Below are positions 12,748-22,937 of a stretch of 64,000 bases of DNA, in pieces. The stretch covers positions 196,397-260,396 of the forward strand of contig JACEEZ010021699.1 of NCBI GenBank assembly GCA_016584305.1. Direction: 5' to 3'. Below the pieces are notes generated by a model. That model made no database searches, was not told the origin of the DNA, and saw nothing but the letters and a program-made list of their open reading frames with translations. This stretch comes from Chionoecetes opilio. Its lineage: Eukaryota > Arthropoda > Malacostraca > Decapoda > Majidae. Position 1 is the stretch's first letter. Every line of letters starts with the position of its first letter. The position numbers were made by a program, and so were the translations under genes.

Positions 12748-13030
12748 CTACTACTTCTACTACCACTACTGATACAACTACTGCTACTACTATTTAATAC
12801 GGCTTCTATAATGGCTACTTCTACTACTGCCACTACTACTAGCAGTACTACTAACACTACTACTACAACCACCATTGCTATTAGTATTATTACTTCAGCT
12901 ACTACTACTATTACCGCTAATACTATTGTTATACTACTGATATTATTTATATTACTGCTAACTATTGCTACTACCGTTAACTACTACTACTACTACGATG
13001 GCATATCATTAATGCTACTGTTACTGTTAT
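12748..13030. repeat. (ACT/TAC)n compound trinucleotide repeat, right half
   Basis: Long degenerate ACT/CTA triplet array beginning immediately at the transposon end. It probably continues the array at 6471-6676 interrupted by the insertion. The T/I/L-rich frame over it is a repeat translation. Confidence 0.85.
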
Positions 13031-13051
13031 TAAAATTTTATCAGTCTTACA

Positions 13052-13861
13052 ATGACTTCCAACATACAAGATATTAATGACCATAATATTTTTAAGGCTG
13101 AAGATAAATATAACGGCAACCTTAATGTTAATAATCTATACACACAATTTAGGCACATAAATTTTCCTAGATCTGATTACATTTACCTTGACAATGTTCC
13201 ATTAACTAGCAACAATGAAGTTACCATCCTAATTCTGAATATACGGTCAATTCCTACAAAATTTCAATCCTTCATTGATAATGTTCTTTGTAATATATAC
13301 ATTAAATGTAATATCCTTGGTCTTACATAAATCAGGCTGAGCCCTCACCTTGTTTCCCTTTACCAGTTGCCAGGCTACAAACTGTTCACTAATTGTAGGA
13401 ACACATGGTGGTGGTGCAGCCTTGTACATTGCTGATTGTTATCATTCCATAGCTCTCAGCGAATTTTCAAACGTAGATACATTTATAGAATGTATTGGTG
13501 TTCAAACGACAATTATGACTAAGAAAACATTATTATTATGTATTATAGATCACCAAGTGTTAACATAGATAAATTTATAAATGCTCTTATGGAAATTTTC
13601 TCTTTAGCTTATGATACAAAATGTCAAGGCATCTTTGCATTTGGTGATTTCAATTTTGATATGTTAAAATGCAGTGACATTAATGTTTGGGAATTTTGTA
13701 ATATAATGTATTCATTTTCATTATCTCCATTGACCACAAAACCTACAAGAGTCACAGATACAACCGCCACAATTATTGACCACATATGGTCAACACAAGC
13801 TAAGGCAAATGTCGGGAACTATATAATTAATTCAGATATTTCAGTTCATTTTCCAGTATAA
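13052..13861 (+). pseudogene. LINE endonuclease domain, frameshifted
   Basis: Three frames (13052-13330, 13350-13568, 13538-13861) join into one apurinic-type endonuclease. The start is VTILILNIRSI. The middle shows THGGGAALYIA. The later part shows FAFGDFNFDML, the conserved GDFN catalytic block, then TATIIDHIWST. The final SDH block is altered to NSDISVHFPV: the histidine is present, but the aspartate expected before it is replaced. Small indels separate the frames. The domain would nick target DNA to prime reverse transcription, but this copy is broken. Confidence 0.7.
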
Positions 13862-14128
13862 TCACAATTGAAACATGGAGTATGTGATCCCCCAGCATTC
13901 GTCAATAATAGATGTATAACTGACTCTGCCCTCAATAACTTAACTTTAAGTATGATTTAGAAAAGATAAATTTGAATAATGTATTACAATATAATTGTCC
14001 CACCGAATCTTTTAATTTATTTTTCAATTAATTCAATATACTATTTCAGACATACTTTCCAATTACGAAAATGTATGTGAGAAATAAGCACGCCATAAGC
14101 CGTCATATCACTCCTGCTCTAAAAAGGT

Positions 14129-14447
14129 AGAGGTAAGGTAAAGTTGGGGGCATATGCTATGCTGTGCGTGGCCATCGGTGCTCATCTCCGTGTCATTAGC
14201 CCTTAGAGCCTGTGGTGGGTGAGGACCCGTTACCCCGGGACACAGGGCTAGTGTAACATCCGGGTTACCACAGTTACCTTCCCCAGGTTTTCCCAGGTAC
14301 CCATTTATCAACCCCGAAAGGGAGGAAGAACAGCTGGGTTGGATGGTCACCAACTTGTCCTGGACCGGATTCGAACCAGGGCCCGCATATTCGTAGTTAG
14401 GCACGCTAGCCACTACACCACGGAGGTGACAAACGTCACCTCCGTCA
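14129..14447 (-). mobile_element. tRNA-derived SINE with 8-bp target duplication
   Basis: The element is flanked by AAAAAGGT at 14121-14128 and 14448-14455. Read on the minus strand, its head near 14430-14360 resembles a tRNA: GTGGTGTAGTGGCTAGCG is an A-box-like segment, and GGTTCGAATCC (about 14368-14378) is a perfect B-box. These are the internal RNA polymerase III promoter elements of tRNA-derived SINEs. The end contains a hairpin (GGAGGTGAC / GTCACCTCC) around 14422-14443. Removing it rejoins the host LINE sequence. Confidence 0.85.
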
Positions 14448-14989
14448 AAAAAGGTTCATTACTGAAAAAAGAAGTTGGGAAGACTAGCAAGTAAGTAGCC
14501 TCTATCATATAAAGAAACATACAGGCAATATATAAATAACTTAACTAAAACATTAAAATTAGCCAAACATGAATATTATAAAATCAAGCTAAAAATTGAT
14601 CAAGGAAATCCCAAATCTCATTGGAATACCATAAATTCCCTTCTAGGCAGGACCAATAATGCCAATAATGTATTAATATAATATCAATATAATATCAATA
14701 TAAATATTAATATAATATCAATATCATTAGATCCACCACGTACTAACATCTCCACTGTCTTTAATGAACATTTCATTAATCTTGGTAATTTATAATCAAA
14801 TTCTTCGGACGATGATTATATGAGGTATTTAAGTCAACCTATGCCTTCTCTATGTACATGATCCCAACAAATACCACCGAAGTAATTAATAATTTAAAGG
14901 CCCTAAAATATTTTTTTTTCACGATATGATGAAATTTCTCCTAAAATACTGAAACATTCATGTGGATCATTGTCATCCCATTAACCTAC

Positions 14990-15960
14990 ATAATTAACCT
15001 ATCATTAAAAACAGGTATATTTCCTGATCATTTAAAAAAAGCCAAGAGTCAGTTCTATATTCAAGTCCGGTAATAGATGCGACATCAACAATTACAGGCC
15101 AATCTCAATCTTACCTGCTTGCAGTAAGGTATATGAAAAAAATATTGCGTCACGTTTAACTAACTACCTTGAAAAAAATGACTTATTAACTAAATACCAA
15201 CACTGCTTTAGAATAAATCACTCAACAGAAACTGCTTTATTAAAATTTGTTAATAATGTCTATACATTTTTGGAGTAGAAGCTTTATGTGGTTGGGATTT
15301 TCATTGATTTATCCAAAGCATTTGACTCATTAAATCATTGTATTTTGTTGAATAAATTAAAACATGTCAGGATAAGGGGTGTAACGTTACAGCTTTTTCG
15401 TAGTTACCTGTGTAATAGATCACAATCTGTTTTCGGTAATAATGGTTCTTCACAATTTATATCTATATCCAGAGGTGTACCACAAGGATCATTCATAGGA
15501 TCAATTATTTTTCTCATATCTATAAATGATATAATCAATGCTAGCTCAAAATTACAATTCATTATATATGCCGATGATACTAATCTCTTACTAGCTGACA
15601 AAGACATCAATTCCCTACATTTAAACATAAATACATAATTGAATCTGATATGTCAATGGCAAAAAAATTATAAATTAAAACTCAATATTTCTAAAATTAT
15701 TATATATTTTTTTCAGAATAGATCCATAAAAACTAATCTGCCTCCATTAAAGTTAAAAGGCGATACATTAAATCGAGTAGATCACACAAAATTCCTAGGT
15801 ATTTGCATAGATGAAAATCTGAACTGGAAATGGCACATAGAAGAGGTTTGTATACAAGTCTCAAAAATTGGTGGAATAATATACAAGATACGGTACAATC
15901 TTACTATAGATGCATTGCTTAGTATTTACTATGCCTTGTGTTACCTTCACTTAACATAAT
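14990..15960 (+). pseudogene. Reverse transcriptase of the CR1/L2-like LINE
   Basis: Frames 15288-15638 and 15639-15959 are consecutive RT parts. The first carries DLSKAFDSLNH, SRGVPQGS and the catalytic box IIYADDTNLL (YADD at about 15567-15578). The second carries the thumb-like DHTKFLGICIDENLNW block. Upstream, CDINNYRPISIL near 15075-15110 and an HSTETALLKFV block near 15220 read in another frame, and a TAG ends the upstream frame just before 15288. The stop TAA at 15636-15638 separates the last two parts. RNA-templated DNA synthesis is the family role; this copy cannot make a full protein. Confidence 0.75.
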
Positions 15961-16608
15961 GTGTATCCATCTGGGCTAGCACATGACTAACATTCTTAAA
16001 TAAAGTAACAATAGCACGTAATAAAGTTGTCAGATGTATTCTTTTCTTAGGCAAATTTGACTCTGGCACTGAAATTATTTCTTCAATGAAAATGTTAAAA
16101 TTCGATTCAATACACAAATATTTTTTTTCATTATTGTAGATTTATAAAATGTTTTCAGTTCTTACAAGAAGTTAACTTTTCAAATGTATTGATAATTTTC
16201 ATCAGACTAGAAGCAATAGTGTAAATTTAATTTGTCCACAGTTCAGAACAGCTTTATATAAAAATTGTATTTTATTCAGGCCCCAAATTATTCAACAGTT
16301 TACCACTAAATATTAAAGCTTTAGTTAAAACAAACAACTATTTATCATTCAAAAAGGAAATACATTTTTGTTTACATCAGAACTCTTAGCAGGTTTACTT
16401 TAACATGTATACCTACTACTATAACCATTGTAAAACTAGCTACTTTATTTTATATTTGTTAATATTATTATTATTGCATTTACATATGTTATGTAATATC
16501 AAATAATTTAATAACTATTTTTTACTACTATTCATAACATAGTATTGTCAAGATAAAATTTTGCTATAGATTGGGTTTAGGCATGTCTGAAAGCACCTAT
16601 ATTAATTG

Positions 16609-17252
16609 ACTAGCCGCAAAGCCGCCCTCCGGGCGGACTTTTTGGCTAGCTCCTGCGGAGGGCTATTGGTGGGCGGGCCTTCGGCCAACCACCTGTGTTT
16701 GGTGGGCCGAAGGCCCACCAAACACAGACTCTCCAGATAGCCCCTTCTAACTTTCCTGAAATCATGGATGTAGAAATGTATGTATTAACGCCAACCCATT
16801 CACATCACCCCCAACCCATTCACTCACCCATTACCCATCACCCCCCACCCATTCACTCACCCATTACCCATCACCCCCCACCCATTCACTCACCCATTAC
16901 CCATCACCACACACCCATTCACTCACCCATTACCCATCACCCCCCACCTATTCCCTCACCCATCACCCATCACCCCCAACCCATCACCCATGACCCCCAA
17001 CCCATCACCCCTCACCCATTCACTCACCCATCACCCCACACCCATTACCCATCACCCCACCATCACCATACATCAAGGTTTCCTCAATTCTCGCAACCCA
17101 CTTTTTTTCACAATTCTCGCTAATAGGCTGCTAAAAAAAAAAAAAAAAAAGTGATCGGATCATCACCAAAATAGCCTTAAAACCCTCCCCTGGTTAACCT
17201 GGTTCCAAAACTGTGCCATATGATGGGATTGCGCCACGGGGGCGGAACCTAT

Positions 17253-17309
<57 letters not shown>

Positions 17310-17339
17310 ACATACACACTTTCGCTTATATTATTATAA
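16609..17339 (+). repeat. ACTAGCC-start interspersed repeat, copy A
   Basis: It starts GACTAGCCGCAAAGCCGCC, includes a GC-rich stem-loop (CCCTCCGGGCGG and GGTGGGCCGAAGGCCCACC words) and a C-rich minisatellite, then a poly-A run and a CA run. It ends TTCGCTTATATTATTATA. The second copy at 18066-19605 has the same start and end. No clear target duplication or coding frame is visible, so the class is left open; a non-autonomous element is likely. Confidence 0.7.
16790..17065. repeat. C-rich minisatellite, ~33-bp unit
   Basis: Head-to-tail units of the form CCCATTCACTCACCCATTAC plus CCATCACCCCCCA, degenerating to 15-bp CCCATCACC units at the right. The same array is present in copy B (18217-18495), so it is part of the interspersed repeat. 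Confidence 0.85.
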
Positions 17340-17428
17340 ATATCTGCCTGTCAGGGAGCTTTGGCTTGACAGACATTTACTATTATGCTATTATTGAAAT
17401 TTTGTGCATTTGTATCTATATATAGCAA

Positions 17429-17470
<42 letters not shown>

Positions 17471-18065
17471 AAGACAGAGGACATAATATAGGCAGGACGA
17501 GCACCAATATATAGTGGATAAACCTACTGGAAGAAGATGAGGAGCAGGGAGGAGGACAGGCGAAGGAAGGTAAAAGGAAGGAAGATAAGGAAGAGTGGAA
17601 GCCCGAAAAAGGCATATTGCTATATACACCAGCACAACACTTTATTGGATGATGGTTAAGGGAGAGAAGGGAGGGAAAGGAAGGAGGATGGGAGGGTAGG
17701 AAGGAGGGAGAGGAGAGGAGGGGGAGGAAAGGAGAAAAGTAGCGAGGGAGAGGAAAGGAGAGAGGGAGGTAGGGAGAGGAACAAGATGGGTTGATATAGG
17801 AAAGGAGAAGTTGGGCAAAGGGAAACCACTTTTCTTTTATGATACAAAAATGCGTTGGCGAAGGACATATGGATCGATTGAATAATGATGATGATGATGG
17901 TGATGTTGATGAGGATGATGATGATGAGCCAGAAAGTGAATGAAACGGGTGATGTGAGGAAAATTGTTATAGTCCTGCATTACATATGAACAGTCATGTA
18001 TGAATAAATAAATTAATGAATCTAAGTAGAACTATATAAAAGCACATAACACCAAATTTATAAGC
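17340..18065. repeat. Simple-sequence interval between repeat copies A and B
   Basis: It contains a CTTA tetranucleotide run (about 17430-17470), a strongly purine-rich AGG/GGA stretch (about 17530-17820) and a GAT/GATGAT run (about 17885-17925). No gene is supported. Confidence 0.75.
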
Positions 18066-19605
18066 GACTAGCCGCAAAGCCGCCCTCCGGGCGGACTTTT
18101 TGGCTAGCTCCTGCGGAGGGCTATTGGTGGGCCTTCGGCCCACCAAACACAGACTCTCCAGATAGCCCCTTCTAACTTTCCTGAAATCATGGATGTAGAA
18201 ATGTATGTATTAACGCCAACCCATTCACATCACCCCCAATTCCCATTCACTCACCCATTACCCATCACCCCCCACCCATTCACTCACCCATTACCCATCA
18301 CCCCCCACCCATTCACTCACCCATTACCCATCACCACACACCCATTCACTCACCCATTACCCATCACCCCCCACCTATTCCCTCACCCATCACCCATCAC
18401 CCCCAACCCATCACCCCCCACCCATTCACTCACCCATCACCCCACACCCATTACCCATCACCCCACCCATTCACTCGCCCATTACCCATCACCCTACATC
18501 AAGGTTTCCTCAATTAGAGAGAACTGCAACTCCGAAATGCCAGTGGTCGCTGGCAGTTTTAACTCACAATTTGGTGAAAAGTTGGTCAACTTGAAAGAAA
18601 AATATGGGCTTATTCCACTGCACTTAAAACACAAAAGTATAATTTTAAGAACGATTTTCTTCTATATGTATATTGTATAGAAGCCTGAGTCTGTAAAACA
18701 TGCATTTAACCAAATAACCAAGTAGGTTATAGTTGAGGAGGCGAGGTAAATGTTACTCTATGATATTATATAGTCAATAACGTATGTTTATAAGTTATCT
18801 ATACCTAGGCAGTCATATTTTCCTGTTATTATTGTGTATCAATCAGATAGAAAGCCTGGAAGTGCAATGAGTCGACGCGTGAAGTGGCAATGTTTTGATT
18901 CAATCTCCCCGCCACAATCTCCCCGCCCACCACTCCCCGCCGCGGCGTGTCGCCTCCACAATTATAACCTACATTGTTGCAGCAACAAGCCGATTTCGGC
19001 ATTCTTTATTCTTCGTTTTTCCAAGGCATTGCTTATTGTATTTTGACAAGCGTTTGCCAGACGCAGCAGTACTGTCTTAGAAAACAGTGTGAACATCACC
19101 CAAATTTTACATGCCACAATATACATGTAAAAAATATATTAAGCTTTGCTACTCGAGGCGAGTAATTTGCATTAAATTGCTATTATAGAACGTTCCATCG
19201 TAATGAATGTCATCCATATAATTAGAAGAACAACAGAAGAACTATATTTTTTGGTATTCAGATGCGGTGCATCAATGTTTATCGCGAAATTAATTTATGA
19301 AAAATATTAGTCGCGGAGCCAAAACACAGTAGACCAACCTTTGAGTTAAAACTGCCAGCGACCACTGGCATTTCTCGAGTTTCAGTTCTCTCTAATTCTC
19401 GCAATCCACTTTTTTTTCACAATTCTCGCTAATAGGCTGTAAAAAAAAAAAAGTGATCGGATCATCTTATAAGTGGGCTTAAAATGTGCCCCTGGTCGAC
19501 CCGGTTGCAAAACTGTGCCATATGATGGGATTGGGGCACTGGGGGCGGCACCTATCGCGGACACACACACACACACACACACACTTTCGCTTATATTATT
19601 ATAGA
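18066..19605 (+). repeat. ACTAGCC-start interspersed repeat, copy B (with inserted element)
   Basis: Same start, stem-loop, minisatellite, poly-A run, CA run and end as copy A. It is longer because an 878-bp inverted-repeat element sits inside it at 18516-19393. Outside that insertion the two copies are closely similar. Confidence 0.75.
18516..19393. mobile_element. Non-autonomous DNA transposon (878 bp) with ~50-bp TIRs and AATT duplication
   Basis: The left end starts AGAGAGAACTG, then ATGCCAGTGGTCGCTGGCAG. The right end is its reverse complement, CTGCCAGCGACCACTGGCAT through CAGTTCTCTCT. AATT flanks both sides (18512-18515, 19394-19397), while copy A of the host repeat has a single AATT at the matching place (17086-17089), an exact empty site. 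No transposase frame is present. A 4-bp duplication narrows the superfamily but does not decide it. Confidence 0.85.
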
Positions 19606-19689
19606 TTGTCCCTATATACATAACTTCCACCCTCAGAAATGTTTTATCCTGAGCATCACTTTCCAGTTTTTTGGGTTAAGTCAGCGTGC

Positions 19690-19989
19690 CTAAACCCAAT
19701 CTATAGCAAAATTTAATCTTGACAATACTATGTTATGAATAATAGTAAAAAATAGTTATTAAAATATTTGATATTACGTAACTTATGTAAATGCAATAAT
19801 AATAATAATAACAAATATAAAATAAAGTAGCTAGTTTTACAATGGTTATACATATACATACATGTTAAACCTGCTAAGAGTTCTGAAGTAAACAAAAATG
19901 TATTTCCTTTTTGAATGATAAATAGTTGTTTGTTTTAACTAAAGCTTTAATATTTAGTGGTAAACTGTTTAATAATTTGGGGCCTGCAT
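19690..19989 (-). mobile_element. 3' end of the CR1/L2-like LINE, second copy, inverted
   Basis: Reverse complement of about 16275-16583 with small differences, from GCCTAAACCCAATCTATAGC to ATAATTTGGGGCC. It is 5'-truncated, as is typical of LINE insertions. Confidence 0.85.
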
Positions 19990-20618
19990 ATAGAGGCATG
20001 GTTCTCGTTTATCGAGACAGCGATGAAAAAATAAGATGTATCCATGCTATTGATGTTATTGAAAGGAAACCTGAAAGGTCATCGCCACTACGTAGTACAC
20101 GGCTGTGAACATGAATTATAAATCATAGATACAAAGGTACAGTACAATGTGTCAATAAGTATACCGAAACAATTGATTCCTGAGTTGAGTCGCAAATTGT
20201 ATCGACATTTAACACAAAAAAATAGGAAAATTCAACCGGAAAATAAACACATATATATATAAATATATAAATGTAGTAGTCATTCGTTGAGTCGTATATT
20301 TGTTGGCAGTCTTGGCCCGGTTTCTTGATTTTACGTCTATAGTCTCTTTTTAAGTTTCGTATGAGTTCAAACGTGATATTTTCCACTCACTAGTTATCAA
20401 CCGGTCATACATGTAAGTAAAGGAACAAGGTATTGTGTGGTTATGTTTCTTCCTTTCACAGCTATGTACTATTTCGAAATATTTCGCCCTATTTATGGGC
20501 GTCCGGGAGAGCAGCTGCACGAATACAGTAGGTATAAGTGTTCGTGGGGCGGGTGTGGGACGGAAGGTCATATCTTTACGCTCAGCCATGCCCAAAATTT
20601 AGGATCGATGCGTATGAC

Positions 20619-20620
<2 letters not shown>
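19990..20620. other. Unassigned interval
   Basis: No coding family or repeat is recognised between the inverted LINE tail and the GA microsatellite. Confidence 0.4.
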
Positions 20621-20661
<41 letters not shown>

Positions 20662-20667
20662 AGAGAG

Positions 20668-20707
<40 letters not shown>

Positions 20708-20731
20708 GAGAGAGAGGAGAGAGAGAGAGGA

Positions 20732-20783
<52 letters not shown>
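20621..20783. repeat. (GA)n microsatellite, interrupted
   Basis: GA run with regular GGAGAG interruptions. The R/E and S/L frames over it are repeat translations. Confidence 0.95.
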
Positions 20784-20984
20784 CACACGCACCTACTTTT
20801 GTTTTCCCTATCATTGTTCTGTTCTTTCTACTATTTTTTGCCTCCCATTATCACACTTTGGTACTCCTCCAGCTTCCTGGAGGGTCTGCAGGGAGAACTC
20901 AACCCTGGGTGAATGAACACCGGTATTCTTCCCATTTGAATGACAGTACGTCCTCTTCCTCCTTCTCTCCCCCCTTGTCTGACG

Positions 20985-21370
20985 AGCACCGCGTCACATT
21001 ACCACAGCCACCACCACCACCAGTGATTTGCACTGCCTCACACCACACCACCCGTGACTTGTAGTGCATCGTGTCATATCACTACCTGTGACTTGCATTT
21101 GTCACATCACCACCCGTGACTTGCAACGCTTCACATCACCACCCATGATTTGCACGTGTCACATCACCGCCAGTGACTTGCACCGCGTCACACCACCACC
21201 CGTGACTACCACCGTTTCACATCACCAGCCGTGATTACCACAGCATCACGGTGACTGTCTGGTCCACCACCCGTGACTACCACCGTTTAACACCATTACC
21301 CGTGACTACCACCACGTCACACCACCACTCGTGACTACCACCGTGTCACATCAACACTCGTGACTATGCC
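20985..21370. repeat. Minisatellite of ~29-31-bp CCGTGACT units
   Basis: About a dozen units containing CACCACCCGTGACT followed by TGCA or ACCACC and CGTCACA or GTTTCACA. It lies just upstream of the LINE ORF1 frame, so it may be the 5' region of that LINE or an unrelated host repeat. Confidence 0.8.
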
Positions 21371-21433
21371 AGGAGATGTGAGTCACCACCTGCTTATTGA
21401 ACGCCCCACGGGTATACCTGGATACGCGCCTGT

Positions 21434-21940
21434 TTGATGGTTTGCGGAAAAACCCCCGCCAACACGTCAGTCATTCCATGTGCAACTGTTGACCGCCTCA
21501 ACATCGTCAACTCCAGTTATCTCGGCTCAAATACAACGTTCGACTGCGGTGAGGTCAGCGCTTTGCGTATGGCTGTGGGGTTCTCTGCCCCGGTGGTCTA
21601 CCAGGAAGCCGCAGCAGACCCTCCACAAGTTGATACTAACCTCCCTGAATCATATACTGTAGATGATTCTGATTATGTAGATATGCTCCAGTTAGAGCCT
21701 AGGGATCTTGTCGAGATAATCCGGCAGCTGAGAGTGGAGCTTGCCAGGAAGAAAAACATTATCAATTACTTCGAGACCACTTCTCATACCCTGGCAGAGA
21801 AGAAGGACGCTGTTGTTACCGTCCTGGAATTAATTTATAACATCTCTGCTACACGATCAAGCATAGACGAAATCGACTTAAGGTGGATCGCTTCCACCGC
21901 AAACCACACAAAATCGACGAGGAGTGGAATAGAAAAGTAG
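21434..21940 (+). pseudogene. LINE ORF1-like protein, N-terminal part (168 aa)
   Basis: An open frame with a charged, probably helical segment in its second half (LVEIIRQLRVELARKKN, then TLAEKKDAVVTVLELI), which could form a coiled coil as in many LINE ORF1 proteins. A stop at 21938-21940 ends it, but Thr/Ser/Pro-rich coding-like sequence continues to 22136 and again after 27924, so the true ORF1 was longer. I do not recognise a specific domain. The ORF1 call rests on position directly upstream of the endonuclease once the insertions are removed. It would act as a nucleic-acid-binding partner of the LINE RNA. Confidence 0.45.
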
Positions 21941-22154
21941 GAATCAATAACAAAACAGCAAATTGGTACACATCAGGCTTCAACAACTAAAGAATCTACC
22001 AACACTCCTCCGTCATGTCACAATCATCAGCCTCGACCTCTGGCTACTAACTCTGCGTCTGCTGCCACCCCGGCTACTAGCTCACTGGCTACTAGCACAC
22101 CGACTGCTCCTACCTTGGCACCTAGTACTCAGACTACTATAGTTTATTCACTTA

Positions 22155-22622
22155 TAGTCCTTGAGCCAACCGGCCATATTTTGAAGTGAATGCTCCGGCG
22201 GGGGGAGTAATTTTCATTATGATTTTCCATTAGGGCAATATCTCAGGTATCAGAAAATGCATGATGGGCATCTGAGAACGGTAGCTTAGTGCCCGGATGG
22301 ACGCCATCTTTGAAACCACCCAGCGCGAAAATGCCCATTTGGTGGGGTACATTGTTGCACGTGTATCTGGACTTCTATACTAGCTATCGATGTGCGGTTG
22401 ACGACTAAATATACGTCCAATGTGTACCGTCTAAATAAAAAAATAATATGAAGCATTTTGTTATAGATTAATTATTATAAAAATCAATTATCGAAAAAAA
22501 ATCATATATTTTTCAATATTTTATTATTAGACTTGTACTTTTTTTAGTGAAACAACACTGGTATGATTTTCCAAATTATGCATTTTGCTACACCGTTTAT
22601 CTGTCTATAAAAATAACTCAAA
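22155..22622 (+). repeat. Left TIR of the Academ-like element
   Basis: Reverse complement of about 25555-26019. Contains GACGCCATCTTTG near 22300, another AAGATGGCG-type word. An inner ~75 bp block of the TIR (GATTTTCCAAATTATGCATT region) is present a third time in direct orientation relative to the right TIR at about 25155-25230. Confidence 0.85.
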
Positions 22623-22937
22623 AACTAAAACATATCATCCACCTCGAGTGTACACAAAAAATATATGAAAAGGCATGCACTTTCCACAAACCGAAACTAT
22701 GTCAGTTGGAATTTCCCGCCGATAATCAACCCACAGAACCCAGTGCCGAAAGTGACGTCAGTCTATTCTATATCTATATTCTATATTATATATCTCAGTC
22801 TGAGATTTGTTGCGGTGACCTGATTAATTTCTGAGGGGGGGGGGGGGGGTGGCTTAAGAACTAAAAGTGAACATGTTAGATGGCGCCACATACAACTCTA
22901 TTATAGAGTTGTATTGTGGATCCCTTGGTGTTTCGCA

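Larger units (their letters stand above)
13052..16583 (+). mobile_element. CR1/L2-like non-LTR retrotransposon, decayed
   Basis: The plus-strand endonuclease pieces (13052-13861) are followed by reverse-transcriptase pieces (about 14990-15960) and an AT-rich 3' region. The 3' region is repeated in inverted orientation at 19690-19989. The element is interrupted by a SINE at 14129-14447. The RT style (YADDTN box, short upstream endonuclease, NNYRPIS block near 15090) suggests the CR1/L2/Jockey group; the exact clade is not fixed. Many frameshifts and stops show it is inactive. Confidence 0.75.

Noticed and set aside
14360..14430. A functional tRNA gene on the minus strand
   Set aside because: A and B boxes are present, but the cloverleaf is not convincing and the unit continues into a SINE body with an 8-bp target duplication.
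16790..17065. Regular 33-bp repeats suggesting a CRISPR-like array
   Set aside because: There are no unique spacers, the units are adjacent, and the sequence is eukaryotic. It is a minisatellite inside an interspersed repeat.
20985..21370. Regular CCGTGACT units suggesting a CRISPR-like array
   Set aside because: Units are contiguous without variable spacers, so this is a minisatellite.
22914..22937. TTG at 22914 as the start of the 3.9-kb element's gene
   Set aside because: Non-AUG starts are rare in animals. The ATG at 22938 is preferred, although the upstream homology suggests the original protein was longer.
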